From an uncultured Actinomycetes bacterium (lineage in GTDB: Bacteria > Actinomycetota > Acidimicrobiia > Acidimicrobiales > RAAP-2): 64,000 nucleotides of DNA. Under the pieces are notes generated by a model, which was given only the letters and a program-made list of their open reading frames with translations, had not been told where the DNA came from and did not search any database. Location of the stretch: the NCBI GenBank assembly GCA_903875425.1, contig CAIQWC010000040.1:1-64000 (forward strand), written 5' to 3'. Shown here piece after piece: positions 18,408 to 26,288 of this stretch (position 1 is its first letter; every line of letters starts with the position of its first letter). A program made the position numbers and the translations under genes.

Positions 18408-19493
18408 ATGGCCAGGCGAAGCCGATCTCGATCGAGTACCCGACTGCGTTTTGGGCTAGCTGCTGCTACCTTAATAATCTTGACAGGTCTCGTGGTGAGC
18501 GGCTTAGTTTCTTCGGCTCGGTCCAACAAAGTCTACGTTGAGGTGATGAACCACTCCGTTGCCGCTCAAGCCAATTCGATCTCGATTCCACAACAAGACA
18601 ATGGTTCGGCACTCACCTCGCTCATGGGGGAGTTGACCTTGCTCACGCGGGCTCAGATCACTCGGGCCTTCGATGACCTTGTCTATCGCACCCAAGTGGT
18701 CGTTGACGCTTCATCGATTATGCCGGGCGACGGAGCATCGCATCATGCGGGGCAGCGTTTCGCCCAGATCCAGGCTGAGCGCGCACTCGGTATCGCCAAG
18801 ATACGTGCCGCGGTAGACGGCCTCATGGGACTTCAGCCCTTTACGGTTGTCGGCGCTCCAGCATCAGCACAGCTTGTGCTTGCCCCCCTAACGCAAGCCG
18901 AGGCATCAGCGCTCGCGGCTGCAGGAGGTGCACTCATCCAGCGTGCCGATGGAGAGATGCTTGCTCTCAAGGTCGCACTCGCAAGGGGGCCAGGCCACGT
19001 GCATTTACGGAATACGGCCTTTGTTGTTGATCCTTCTATTTTCTCCGTCGCCGCCATGGATACGTTGTTTCGTAACCTGATGACTACCCCCCATCTCACT
19101 CCGGTGATCTCGCTCTCGTTGGTGGGAGCCACCCTTATCCCGAGTCCGTTACCGACGACAAGTACCTCGGGTATGGTCAACGAGCCCCCGACGAACACCT
19201 TGGGGGTGACGGCAGTCATCGCTAATACTGGCAATGCGGTAGCCAGAGACACGGTTGTTGTTATGACCGTGACGTCGCCCAGTTCATTTGCGTCGAGCTC
19301 GTCACGGGCCATCGGTTCGGTCGATGCCGGAGGTTCTCTGGCCCTGCGTAGCCCCAGTGTTTCGGTCACGCCGGGAAGCACGGTGACGGTTCATATTTCC
19401 ATACACGCACCAGGTTCCGGGGTGGCCTTGACGCGCACCTACCGTGTCGCGATAGCGCAGGCTACGCCCGCACCGCCCCCATCAGCCGGCTGA
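18408..19493 (+). CDS. secreted or membrane-anchored protein of unknown function
   Basis: The 361-aa protein begins with an Arg/Ser-rich tract (MARRSRSRSSTRLR) followed by one hydrophobic segment (residues about 15-36), so it is exported or anchored. The middle is alanine-rich and helical with no recognisable motif. The last 110 residues (from about VTAVIANTGNAVARD) look like an Ig-like CARDB-type beta domain, with alternating Val/Thr strands and a GS-rich loop, ending in a proline-rich tail. TAGCCT lies nine bases before the ATG. It sits between rmuC and citrate synthase on the same strand; the context does not suggest a function. Confidence 0.75.
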   Translation: MARRSRSRSSTRLRFGLAAATLIILTGLVVSGLVSSARSNKVYVEVMNHSVAAQANSISIPQQDNGSALTSLMGELTLLTRAQITRAFDDLVYRTQVVVDASSIMPGDGASHHAGQRFAQIQAERALGIAKIRAAVDGLMGLQPFTVVGAPASAQLVLAPLTQAEASALAAAGGALIQRADGEMLALKVALARGPGHVHLRNTAFVVDPSIFSVAAMDTLFRNLMTTPHLTPVISLSLVGATLIPSPLPTTSTSGMVNEPPTNTLGVTAVIANTGNAVARDTVVVMTVTSPSSFASSSSRAIGSVDAGGSLALRSPSVSVTPGSTVTVHISIHAPGSGVALTRTYRVAIAQATPAPPPSAG

Positions 19494-19573
19494 TCGCGGT
19501 CCTGACTAGACACGTCCAAATGGGATCTAGCATTGAGGTTCAGTGTCCACCCCCAGGCAGGAGGCCGGTAGCA

Positions 19574-20842
19574 GTGCCCGAGAGCATCACGATTACGGAT
19601 AACCGAAGCGGAGAGAGTCGCGAGATTCCCATTGTCAACGGTGGCGTCGCAGCTAAAGAATTTTCGACCTTGCTCCCCGGACTGTGGTTTTACGATCCCG
19701 CCCTCATGACTACCGCAGCATGTGAGTCTGCGATTACGTACCTTGATGGAGAGGCTGGAGAACTTCGCTACCGCGGCTACCCGATCGAACAGCTGGCTGA
19801 GAAGTCGACGTATCTCGAGGTTGCGTACCTTCTGCTTAATGGTGAACTCCCGACTGCTGATCAGTTCACGACCTGGGAACACGAAGTCACGTATCACACC
19901 TTCATCCACGAGAATGTTCGGAAGCGTTTCCTTGAAGGTTTCCACTACGACGCTCACCCTATGGGCATGTTGGTCTCCGCAGTGGCTGCGCTCTCAACCT
20001 TCTACCAAGATGCGAAAACCATCAACGAACCTGAAATTTTGCACCGCCAAATTGTGCGCCTCATCGCAAAAATGCCAACCTTGGCTGCTGCCGCGCACCG
20101 ATTCAGTATGGGCATGCCCTTCGTGTATCCGGATAACAGTCTCGACTTTTGCTCAAACTTTCTTTCCATGATGTGGCGAGTTGCTGAGCCTCGTTTCGAA
20201 CCCGATCCGGTTCTTACTCGTGCGCTCGACGTGCTCTTTATTCTGCATGCCGATCACGAGCAAAACTGTGGCACGACGGCGATGCGAACCATTGCCTCGA
20301 GTCATGGCGATCCATACTCCGCCACTGCCGCTGCAGCGTCTGCGCTCTATGGACCTCGTCACGGAGGTGCTAACGAAGCAGTGATTCGTATGCTCCAAGA
20401 GATTGGTTCTATGGAGAATGTGCCCGCTTACATCGAAGAAGTTAAGGCCGGACGTCGCGTCCTTCAGGGTTTTGGACATCGCGTGTACAAGTCCTACGAC
20501 CCACGGGCCCGCATCATTAAAAAGACTGCTGACGATGTCTTTGCGATTACTGGTAAGAACCCCTTACTTGACATCGCCCTCAAGCTTGAAGAGATTGCCT
20601 TGAGCGAGGACTACTTCGTGTCGCGTCGGCTCTACCCGAACGTGGACTTCTACTCCGGCTTGATTTACCAAGCGATGGGCTTTCCTATGGAGATGTTTAC
20701 CGTGCTCTTTGCTATTCCGCGCACCGCTGGCTGGCTGGCGCACTTTAAGGAACTCCTTGAGCAAGATATGAAGATCACTCGCCCCCGGCAGCTCTATATC
20801 GGTGAAGCAACTCGTGACTTTGTGCCGATGGCGCAGCGTTAA
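19574..20842 (+). CDS. gltA: citrate synthase
   Basis: Condenses acetyl-CoA with oxaloacetate at entry to the TCA cycle. The protein has the citrate synthase motifs HADHEQNCGTTAMR, GPRHGGANEAV and GFGHRVYKSYDPRA, which contain the two catalytic histidines, and an Asp in the later catalytic region. The GTG at 19574 (422 aa) is chosen because AGGAGG at 19559-19564 lies nine bases upstream; an ATG at 19520 in frame has no such site. The type with the N-terminal GLWFYDPAL and RYRGYPIEQLAE is the common hexameric bacterial form. Confidence 0.95.
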   Translation: MPESITITDNRSGESREIPIVNGGVAAKEFSTLLPGLWFYDPALMTTAACESAITYLDGEAGELRYRGYPIEQLAEKSTYLEVAYLLLNGELPTADQFTTWEHEVTYHTFIHENVRKRFLEGFHYDAHPMGMLVSAVAALSTFYQDAKTINEPEILHRQIVRLIAKMPTLAAAAHRFSMGMPFVYPDNSLDFCSNFLSMMWRVAEPRFEPDPVLTRALDVLFILHADHEQNCGTTAMRTIASSHGDPYSATAAAASALYGPRHGGANEAVIRMLQEIGSMENVPAYIEEVKAGRRVLQGFGHRVYKSYDPRARIIKKTADDVFAITGKNPLLDIALKLEEIALSEDYFVSRRLYPNVDFYSGLIYQAMGFPMEMFTVLFAIPRTAGWLAHFKELLEQDMKITRPRQLYIGEATRDFVPMAQR

Positions 20843-20845
20843 TCG

Positions 20846-21697
20846 CTAATCGGTGAGACGACTGAGTCCTTCTTGAACCATCGTGACTCTCAGTTCGCCT
20901 GAGGTATCAAAGAGAAAACCTCGGGCCAAGCCCCTGCCGTGATGGGCAATAGGGGTGTCCATGGCATAGAGCATCCACTCATCGATTTTGGGCACATCGT
21001 GGAACCACATGCAGTGGTCCAAGCTTGCGGCCATGACGCCTTGGTCGCTCGCTTGCTCTTCGTGGGGGCCAAAGATGGTCTCCACAAGTGACATGTCTGA
21101 TGCGAAGGTCGTGATGCATGCGTGCAGGAGGGGATCGTTCGCTAGTTCGCCGTCGGCTTTGATCCAAATTTGTTGCACGGCCCCTTGGGGCTCGCGGGTG
21201 AGCATCGTTGGTGGCGTCACAAAGCGTTGCTCAATGGGATGCGGTCGATCCAATACCCATCCAAACTCTTCGCGCTGTGCTTCTAGTACTTCTACCAAGT
21301 TAGGGAGAGACTCTGGAGTAGCCACAAGGGGTGCAGCGGTGGCGTGTTCAAGGCCCCGTTCGGGTTTATGGAACGAGGCCTCTAAGCTAAAAATGGCTCG
21401 TCCGTTTTGAATGGCGACCACTCGTCGAGTCGCGAAGGATCGTCCGTCGCGGATACGGTCGACCTCGTAAAGAATAGGAATAGTGGTATCGCCGGGGAGT
21501 AAAAAGTAACTGTGAAGACTATGGACGAGCCGATCTTCAACGGTCCTACCTGCCGCCATCAGGGCTTGGCCCGCGACGAGGCCGCCGAAGCTTCGCTGAT
21601 GGGGCATATCCATATTGGGCTGCTGACCACGGAAAATATTGGTTTCAATGGATTCGAGATTGAGAAGGGAAACCAGCTGCTCTAGGTCTTGACTCAC
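20846..21697 (-). CDS. tesB: acyl-CoA thioesterase II
   Basis: Hydrolyses acyl-CoA to free acid and CoA. The 283-aa protein has the double hotdog layout of TesB: FGGLVAGQAL, VHSLHSYFL and PGD in the first half, and SLDHCMWFH plus the C-terminal VTMVQEGLSR in the second, which supply the Asp and Gln of the catalytic network. GTG start with GGAG upstream. Converges on gltA with a three-base gap. Confidence 0.92.
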   Translation of the reverse strand: MSQDLEQLVSLLNLESIETNIFRGQQPNMDMPHQRSFGGLVAGQALMAAGRTVEDRLVHSLHSYFLLPGDTTIPILYEVDRIRDGRSFATRRVVAIQNGRAIFSLEASFHKPERGLEHATAAPLVATPESLPNLVEVLEAQREEFGWVLDRPHPIEQRFVTPPTMLTREPQGAVQQIWIKADGELANDPLLHACITTFASDMSLVETIFGPHEEQASDQGVMAASLDHCMWFHDVPKIDEWMLYAMDTPIAHHGRGLARGFLFDTSGELRVTMVQEGLSRLTD

Positions 21698-21799
21698 GGC
21701 TCCATCGTGCCATGTCTCTCCCGGGAATCGGGGATCATGACAGATCTTTCATGCAGATCAAACCCGAAAGACCTCTCAGGGGCCTAACATTGGTTCACT

Positions 21800-22309
21800 A
21801 TGGCTCTGGTTTCTGACGTTCGCGCATGGTCGAAGTCCCACCAAGGACGAAAACTCATTCGATATTCCCTCACCTCAGTGATCTCAACAGCAGTGTCGCT
21901 CTTTTCCTTGTTGATGATCTTCGGTGTGTTCCATCTCTTTGGAGAGGTGACCTCAACGGTGGTGGCAAACGCAATTGCCATATTGCCTTCGTACTATCTA
22001 AACCGCAGCTGGGCTTGGGGGAAGTCAGGCAAGAGTCACTTTCGAAAAGAAATTGTCCCCTTTTGGTCAATGGCTGCACTTGGTATTTTTGTCTCCATAT
22101 TTGGTGCAGGGCTTGCCAAGCACCTCGGCAACACCTGGCACCTTCACCACCTTGGCCAGACGGCATTAGTACTGGTGGCAAACGTGCTGAGCTTCGGCAT
22201 CTTCTGGGTACTGAAGCTGCTACTTTTCAACCGACTCTTCCACTTTGAACTCGAAGAGTATGACGAGCACCTTGTTCACGAAGAAGAAGAGCCGACGAAC
22301 TCGCGCTAA
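21800..22309 (+). CDS. GtrA-like membrane protein
   Basis: The 169-aa protein has four hydrophobic segments (about residues 23-42, 50-66, 86-106 and 118-140) and the family's NRSWAWG motif after the second, followed by a basic loop. The acidic C-terminal tail (ELEEYDEHLVHEEEE) is cytoplasmic by charge. GtrA-like proteins help flip or present polyprenyl-linked sugars; the partner glycosyltransferase is not adjacent, though an MptB-like enzyme that uses polyprenyl-phosphate mannose lies 0.8 kb away. TAACAT ends nine bases before the ATG. Confidence 0.82.
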   Translation: MALVSDVRAWSKSHQGRKLIRYSLTSVISTAVSLFSLLMIFGVFHLFGEVTSTVVANAIAILPSYYLNRSWAWGKSGKSHFRKEIVPFWSMAALGIFVSIFGAGLAKHLGNTWHLHHLGQTALVLVANVLSFGIFWVLKLLLFNRLFHFELEEYDEHLVHEEEEPTNSR

Positions 22310-22336
22310 GAGATGACCGCTCTTTTTGGCGTACGA

Positions 22337-22825
22337 CTAGTCTCGGAAATTAATAAATTGCAAGGGCACGCCTAGGTCTGCCTCCTTGCACGCAGCAATG
22401 ATGGCTTGGAGCTCATCACGCTTCTTCCCCGTTACGCGAACTTGGTCACCTTGAATTTGTGACTGCACACCTTTGAGGTTGAGTTCTTTAATCAACTTAT
22501 TGATTTTCTTGGCTTCGTCTTGGCCAATACCGGCTTTGAGGGTGATGTGCTGGCGCGCAGATCCTCGTGAGGCGTCCTCGATCGTTTTGGGGTCGAGGAC
22601 TTTGAGGGAGACGTCGCGACGTACGAGCTTCTCCTCGAGAACTTGGTAGAGGGCGCGGAGTCGGTCTTCCGTCGAAGAAGACAGCACTAGTTCTTTCTCG
22701 TTGTAGTCGATTTTAGAGTCGGTATTTTTGAAGTCGAAGCGGGTAGTAGCTTCGCGATTCGCCTGATCTACGGCGTTCTTGACTTCTTGGTGGTCAATCT
22801 CAGAGACGATGTCGAAACTTGGCAT
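22337..22825 (-). CDS. YajQ family nucleotide-binding protein
   Basis: The 162-aa protein matches YajQ end to end: MPSFDIVSEIDHQEVKNAVD, the RFDFKNTD strand, the repeat of the same fold in the second half, and the QGDQVRVTGKKRDELQ and PLQFINFRD segments. Members bind nucleotides, cyclic di-GMP in some species; the role here is unknown. TACGAT (plus-strand 22833-22838) lies seven bases before the ATG and there is no Shine-Dalgarno. Confidence 0.93.
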   Translation of the reverse strand: MPSFDIVSEIDHQEVKNAVDQANREATTRFDFKNTDSKIDYNEKELVLSSSTEDRLRALYQVLEEKLVRRDVSLKVLDPKTIEDASRGSARQHITLKAGIGQDEAKKINKLIKELNLKGVQSQIQGDQVRVTGKKRDELQAIIAACKEADLGVPLQFINFRD

Positions 22826-22885
22826 GCCTCGAATCGTAGTCAGGTCCGACGCTCAAGCAGCGGAGCGGGGGCTATCATCGTCGAC

Positions 22886-22970
22886 GGGTCAGTGCCCGAG
22901 TGGCCAAAGGGATCTGGCTGTAAACCAGACGGCTCAGCCTACGGGGGTTCAAATCCCTCCTGGCCCACCA
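22886..22970 (+). tRNA. tRNA-Tyr (anticodon GTA)
   Basis: Class II tRNA of 85 bases with acceptor stem GGGTCAG/CTGGCCC, anticodon GTA in the loop of CTGGCTGTAAACCAG, a long variable arm and encoded CCA. TATCAT at 22873-22878 lies seven bases before the 5' end, placing a likely -10 correctly for a transcript that starts at or near the mature end. Confidence 0.96.
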
Positions 22971-22974
22971 TCGT

Positions 22975-23005
22975 CAAGCCCCGCCGAGTTTCTCGGCGGG
23001 GCTTG
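22975..23005 (+). terminator. intrinsic terminator hairpin after tRNA-Tyr
   Basis: A perfect 14-bp stem (CAAGCCCCGCCGAG with CTCGGCGGGGCTTG) closes a TTT loop immediately after the tRNA. Only a weak T-containing tail (AACCTTTCTC) follows, as is usual in actinobacteria. Confidence 0.8.
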
Positions 23006-23024
23006 AACCTTTCTCGGGTTCCCT

Positions 23025-23052
23025 GTTGCGCGGCGGTGGAATTCATTACAAT
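23025..23052 (+). promoter_or_regulatory. candidate promoter for the mannosyltransferase gene
   Basis: TTGCGC at 23025-23030 and TACAAT at 23047-23052 are 16 bases apart, directly behind the tRNA-Tyr terminator. The predicted start of transcription is about 15 bases before ATG 23074. Confidence 0.45.
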
Positions 23053-23073
23053 GACCTCATCTACGCCATCGAG

Positions 23074-24747
23074 ATGGCTGATGGCGTCGAGGTCGCCAAC
23101 GGGATGGATACTGAGCAAGCACACACGGAGCGGTGGCCTCGGCTACGGGCAACGCTTCATTCGTGGCGAATTCGTATCCCTGCGTTTGGAGAGCGCCTCA
23201 ACGAAACGCGTAGCCACGCTATTGAGCGTTTTCGACCTGTTCAGGTTGTCGACGAAACCTATGACGCTCCAGATCAGTGGCGATGGTTGCTGCGACCCGC
23301 CATTACCGGTTTTCTTGCCTTGGTATCTATCGCTATCGGAGGATCATTCACTAACTCACCGTTCAAACTAAATATTCCTGGGACATGGTTCTTCGGTGTT
23401 CCGGCGACCCCGAATTATGGACCAACCAATCAAGTTGAACTCCTCATTAGTTTGGTGACGGTTTACGGCGGGCTGGTCATGTTGATTCGCGTGTGGATTC
23501 AGTTAGCAAAAGCACTGCGGCATCGGCCCCACGTTCCGACGAAGTATCTCATGTGGATTTTGGCGGCTTGGATGATTCCCATGATCGTTGTCGCGCCGAT
23601 GTTCAGCCGAGATGTCTTTAGCTACGCCGCGCAGGGAGAAATGGTGTCGCGCCATATCAACCCTTACCAATACGGTCCCTTCACGCTTGGAACTGGTGCC
23701 TACGTAGCTCCCGTTGATCCACTCTGGGGTAATACACCAGCCCCCTATGGACCCTTGTTCCTGATTCTCGATGGCTTCTTCGCCACCACATCGGCTCACC
23801 ATGAGTTCGTAACTGTTATTTTTCTCCGCGCCCTTGAGGTCGCCTCAGTCTTCTCCATGGCCTGGTGTATGCCCAAACTTTGTAAGGCCCTGGGTCGTGA
23901 CCATGGTGAAGCCTTCGTGCTGGCGATTCTCAATCCCATTGTCATCATCACCATGGTGGGGGGTGCTCATAACGACGGCTTCATGGTGGCCCTGATGCTC
24001 GCTGGCATAACCGCTGCGCTCTACAATCATCGCGTCATTGGGGTAGCACTCTGTGCACTCGCCGCATCGGTGAAAGCTCCAGCTGCCGTAGGGATTATCT
24101 ACATTGCATGGGACTGGCTCGGTGGGGGAGTCGCCACCGTAAAACGCCTACGGCCTCTTGCGATAGCAGCGCTTATTTCCGTGGCCGTTATGGGGACGTT
24201 GACGGCTTTGAGCGGGCTTGGCCTTGGCTGGGTGAGCAATCTTTCGACTCCGGGAACGGTGAGAAGCTGGGCTGCACCGGCAACGTCGATCGGCTTAGCG
24301 ATTGCGTGGGTGTGCAATCACCTTGGGCTAGCCGTTTCCCCGACGCCCATTCTTAGCGTTACCCGACTACTCGGCATAGTGATTGCCGTCGTCGTCGCGC
24401 TCTACCTACTTCGTAACTATGAACGTATTGGTTGGCTCAAAGCTATGGGGCTGACGATGTTGGTGTTCGTGGTGATGTCACCCGTCGTACAGCCGTGGTA
24501 CCTGTCTTGGGGAATTATCTTGTTGGCCCCTGTGGCCACGGGAAAGATTCGGACCACCATGATTGTGCTGTCGGCTTTGTCTCCCTTCTTGGGACTTCCC
24601 GGAGGACACGATCTCCTCAGTCAACTGGTCCACGCGAATCCCGTCGCACTTGGCGCGACGGCGATTGCCACCATGGTGGCCGTGGTGATGCCGCTCGGCC
24701 GCTGGACTGCGCTCGGGCAGATTCCCGAAGGCGAGCTCGTTAGCTAG
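23074..24747 (+). CDS. polyprenyl-phosphate-mannose-dependent mannosyltransferase, MptB-like
   Basis: Multispanning GT-C glycosyltransferase (557 aa from ATG 23074). The signature of actinobacterial alpha-1,6-mannosyltransferases is clear: RDVFSYAAQGE with the catalytic acidic residue after a transmembrane helix, INPYQYGP, and TPAPYGPLFL. At least ten hydrophobic helices follow. In Corynebacteriales MptB extends the lipomannan core; here a lipoglycan or wall mannan is the likely product, by inference. The start is uncertain: TTG 23026 upstream and ATG 23104 downstream are in frame. The end overlaps the convergent acetyltransferase by four bases. Confidence 0.82.
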   Translation: MADGVEVANGMDTEQAHTERWPRLRATLHSWRIRIPAFGERLNETRSHAIERFRPVQVVDETYDAPDQWRWLLRPAITGFLALVSIAIGGSFTNSPFKLNIPGTWFFGVPATPNYGPTNQVELLISLVTVYGGLVMLIRVWIQLAKALRHRPHVPTKYLMWILAAWMIPMIVVAPMFSRDVFSYAAQGEMVSRHINPYQYGPFTLGTGAYVAPVDPLWGNTPAPYGPLFLILDGFFATTSAHHEFVTVIFLRALEVASVFSMAWCMPKLCKALGRDHGEAFVLAILNPIVIITMVGGAHNDGFMVALMLAGITAALYNHRVIGVALCALAASVKAPAAVGIIYIAWDWLGGGVATVKRLRPLAIAALISVAVMGTLTALSGLGLGWVSNLSTPGTVRSWAAPATSIGLAIAWVCNHLGLAVSPTPILSVTRLLGIVIAVVVALYLLRNYERIGWLKAMGLTMLVFVVMSPVVQPWYLSWGIILLAPVATGKIRTTMIVLSALSPFLGLPGGHDLLSQLVHANPVALGATAIATMVAVVMPLGRWTALGQIPEGELVS

Positions 24748-25280
24748 GAGCCAAGTAAGCGTTGCATCTCGACGACGTTGAGCCAGCGACCGTGCTTTCG
24801 CCCAACCTCGCGCTCGATACCAACGAGCTCAAAACCACATGCCTCATGAAGTTTGATGGAATGCTCGTTGTCTCCAACGATGCGAGCAATCATGGAATGG
24901 AATCCGGCGTCGGTAGCCATCGCGATGAGCTCATCCATGAGCAAGCGAGCGATGCCCCGACCGCGAGCACTGCGTGCGACGTAGACGGAGTTCTCAACGG
25001 TGGTTGCATAGGCGGGTCGATCGCGGAATTCACGGATGGAGGCATAGCCCAAGATGGCGTCGCCCTCACGGTTGCGCGGCGTGCCCTCGGGAGCCTCATC
25101 ATCGCTGTCAGCCACGGCCACGATGGCGGGGTGGGCCCCGAGGTGACTCTCTATCCAGGTCACCATGTCTTGGGTCACGCCAGGGACTAAATCGAAGGTC
25201 ACGACGGTTTCGATGACCTCAGGGTTGTAAATAGCCAAGAGGGCATCAGCGTCAGCGGTGGAGACCAAACGAATGTGCAT
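24744..25280 (-). CDS. GNAT family N-acetyltransferase, phosphinothricin-acetyltransferase-like
   Basis: The 178-aa protein has the GNAT acetyl-CoA loop (ARGRGIARLLM), preceded by the VENSVYV strand and followed by IARIVGDNEHSIKLHEACGFE, the arrangement of the Pat/Bar and MddA group. That group acetylates amino groups of phosphinothricin, methionine sulfone or similar; the substrate here is not known. A low-complexity insert of acidic residues occurs at about 60-72. TAGCAT lies seven bases before the ATG with a TTGGGC 18 bases further upstream. Confidence 0.85.
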   Translation of the reverse strand: MHIRLVSTADADALLAIYNPEVIETVVTFDLVPGVTQDMVTWIESHLGAHPAIVAVADSDDEAPEGTPRNREGDAILGYASIREFRDRPAYATTVENSVYVARSARGRGIARLLMDELIAMATDAGFHSMIARIVGDNEHSIKLHEACGFELVGIEREVGRKHGRWLNVVEMQRLLGS

Positions 25281-25287
25281 CGGCGAG

Positions 25288-25317
25288 ATGCTAGGCCCTC
25301 ACGGGCGCAAAGCCCAA
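25288..25317 (-). promoter_or_regulatory. candidate leaderless promoter of the GNAT gene
   Basis: On the minus strand TTGGGC (25317-25312) and TAGCAT (25293-25288) are 18 bases apart, and the ATG at 25280 begins seven bases after the hexamer, so transcription would start at the start codon. Confidence 0.5.
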
Positions 25318-25366
25318 TTTTTGTCCTGAGGAAGCCAGGCCTTGTTTCTATGGCTATCATGTCAAA

Positions 25367-25386
25367 GCACCCTTTTCGGAGGGTGC
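25367..25386 (+). other. short hairpin before the tRNA-Thr gene
   Basis: GCACCCT and AGGGTGC form a 7-bp stem around TTTCGG, six bases before the tRNA-Thr 5' end. It may be part of the tRNA precursor or a terminator for leftward transcripts; no function is assigned. Confidence 0.35.
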
Positions 25387-25392
25387 ATTGTC

Positions 25393-25464
25393 GCCCTTGT
25401 AGCTCAGTGGCAGAGCACCTCCATGGTAAGGAGGGGGTCGTGGGTTCAATCCCCACCGAGGGCT
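25393..25464 (+). tRNA. tRNA-Thr (anticodon GGT)
   Basis: Acceptor GCCCTTG/CGAGGGC, D arm GCTCAGTGGCAGAGC, anticodon stem CCTCC/GGAGG with loop ATGGTAA (anticodon GGT) and T loop TTCAATC. U is the discriminator; CCA is not encoded. Confidence 0.95.
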
Positions 25465-25468
25465 CGTT

Positions 25469-25545
25469 GGCGGAGTAGCTCAGGTGGTTAGAGCACACGG
25501 CTCATAATCGTGTTGTCGCGGGTTCGAGTCCCGCCTCCGCTACCA
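25469..25545 (+). tRNA. tRNA-Met (anticodon CAT)
   Basis: Acceptor GGCGGAG/CTCCGCT, anticodon stem CACGG/TCGTG with loop CTCATAA (anticodon CAT), encoded CCA at 25543-25545. The absence of the initiator features (mismatched first pair with three GC pairs in the anticodon stem) makes it an elongator. A tRNA-Ile2 with lysidine-modified CAT cannot be excluded from the gene alone, but the Thr-Met-rpmG order is the usual actinobacterial metT position. Confidence 0.9.
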
Positions 25546-25604
25546 GTCAGTTCAGTAAAGATCGAGGATTTCGGCCGGAATCCAAGGAAAGAAAGGCCAT
25601 TTTC

Positions 25605-25769
25605 ATGGCGAAGAATGAAAAGCGTGTGCAGGTGACCTTGGAGTGCCAAGACTGCAAACGGCGCAACTACATCACCACAAAAAACAAGATGAACGACCGA
25701 GAGCGGATCGAAATGAACAAGTTCTGCCGTTTCGACCGCCGTCACACCCTCCACAAGGAGACTCGCTAA
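25605..25769 (+). CDS. rpmG: 50S ribosomal protein L33
   Basis: A 54-aa protein, [17 protein letters not shown] then [11 protein letters not shown], ending HTLHKETR. The CxxC pair (ECQDCK) is followed by a lone Cys in KFCRFDRRH, so the second zinc half is incomplete, as in many C-minus-like L33 proteins. It lies between tRNA-Met and tRNA-Trp, the conserved actinobacterial position. Confidence 0.96.
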   Translation: MAKNEKRVQVTLECQDCKRRNYITTKNKMNDRERIEMNKFCRFDRRHTLHKETR

Positions 25770-25778
25770 AGCGGACCC

Positions 25779-25814
25779 ACGGGGGCAGTGCTAGGATTTT
25801 CAATCCGCTCCCGT
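25779..25814 (+). terminator. candidate hairpin after rpmG
   Basis: ACGGG at 25779-25783 can pair with CCCGT at 25810-25814, with an inner GATT/AATC pairing around a TTC loop. The stem is interrupted. A TAGGAT hexamer (25792-25797) inside it could be a -10 for the downstream tRNA-Trp. Confidence 0.3.
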
Positions 25815-25850
25815 GACCACTAGCGAAAAGGCCGCGAGGGCGGCCCACCG

Positions 25851-25923
25851 AGGGCAGTGGCTCAATTGGTAGAGCATCGGTCTCCAAAACCGACGGTTGG
25901 GGGTTCGAGTCCCTCCTGCCCTG
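25851..25923 (+). tRNA. tRNA-Trp (anticodon CCA)
   Basis: Acceptor AGGGCAG/CTGCCCT, D arm with GCTCAATTGGTAGAGC, anticodon CCA in the loop of CGGTCTCCAAAACCG, T loop TTCGAGT. G is the discriminator; CCA is not encoded. Confidence 0.95.
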
Positions 25924-25966
25924 CTCGGCCGAACGACCGAAGAACGAAGAGAAGCAAAGGAATATC

Positions 25967-26266
25967 GTGAACCGCGAGCAGAAGCGTTTGATGCAGCGCC
26001 AAGGCCAGATGAACCCTGACGGCACGCCGTCAGCTCGTCGCGCCCAGGCTGTGCAGCAGCGTTCACGCCAGCCGCGCAAGCGGGCTTCCCTTGGACAGTT
26101 CTTTCGCGAGGTTCGCGAGGAATTGCGTCAGGTTTCATGGCCGACGCGCCCTGAACTTATTAACTACACCAGTATCACCTTGTTCGTATTGTTGATCATG
26201 ATCGGATTGATCTTTGGACTCAACTTTGGTTTCGGCAAGGTCGTTACCTTCCTGTTCCAGCGGTAA
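25967..26266 (+). CDS. secE: preprotein translocase subunit SecE
   Basis: Essential small subunit of the SecYEG channel. The 99-aa protein has a basic N-terminal extension, the conserved amphipathic helix and FREVREELRQVSWPTRPEL hinge, and one transmembrane helix at about residues 68-92. GTG start. It directly precedes nusG, as in nearly all bacteria. Confidence 0.95.
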   Translation: MNREQKRLMQRQGQMNPDGTPSARRAQAVQQRSRQPRKRASLGQFFREVREELRQVSWPTRPELINYTSITLFVLLIMIGLIFGLNFGFGKVVTFLFQR

Positions 26267-26288
26267 CTTAAGGCAAAAGAGCAGACCT

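Noticed and set aside
22779-23124. Several reading frames across tRNA-Tyr and its terminator
   Set aside because: They translate the tRNA and hairpin, have no ribosome binding site and no protein-like composition.
25199-26138. Minus-strand frames across tRNA-Thr, tRNA-Met, rpmG and tRNA-Trp
   Set aside because: They are antisense to well-supported tRNA and L33 genes; phrases such as GxxRTRDN are typical of misannotated tRNA antisense.
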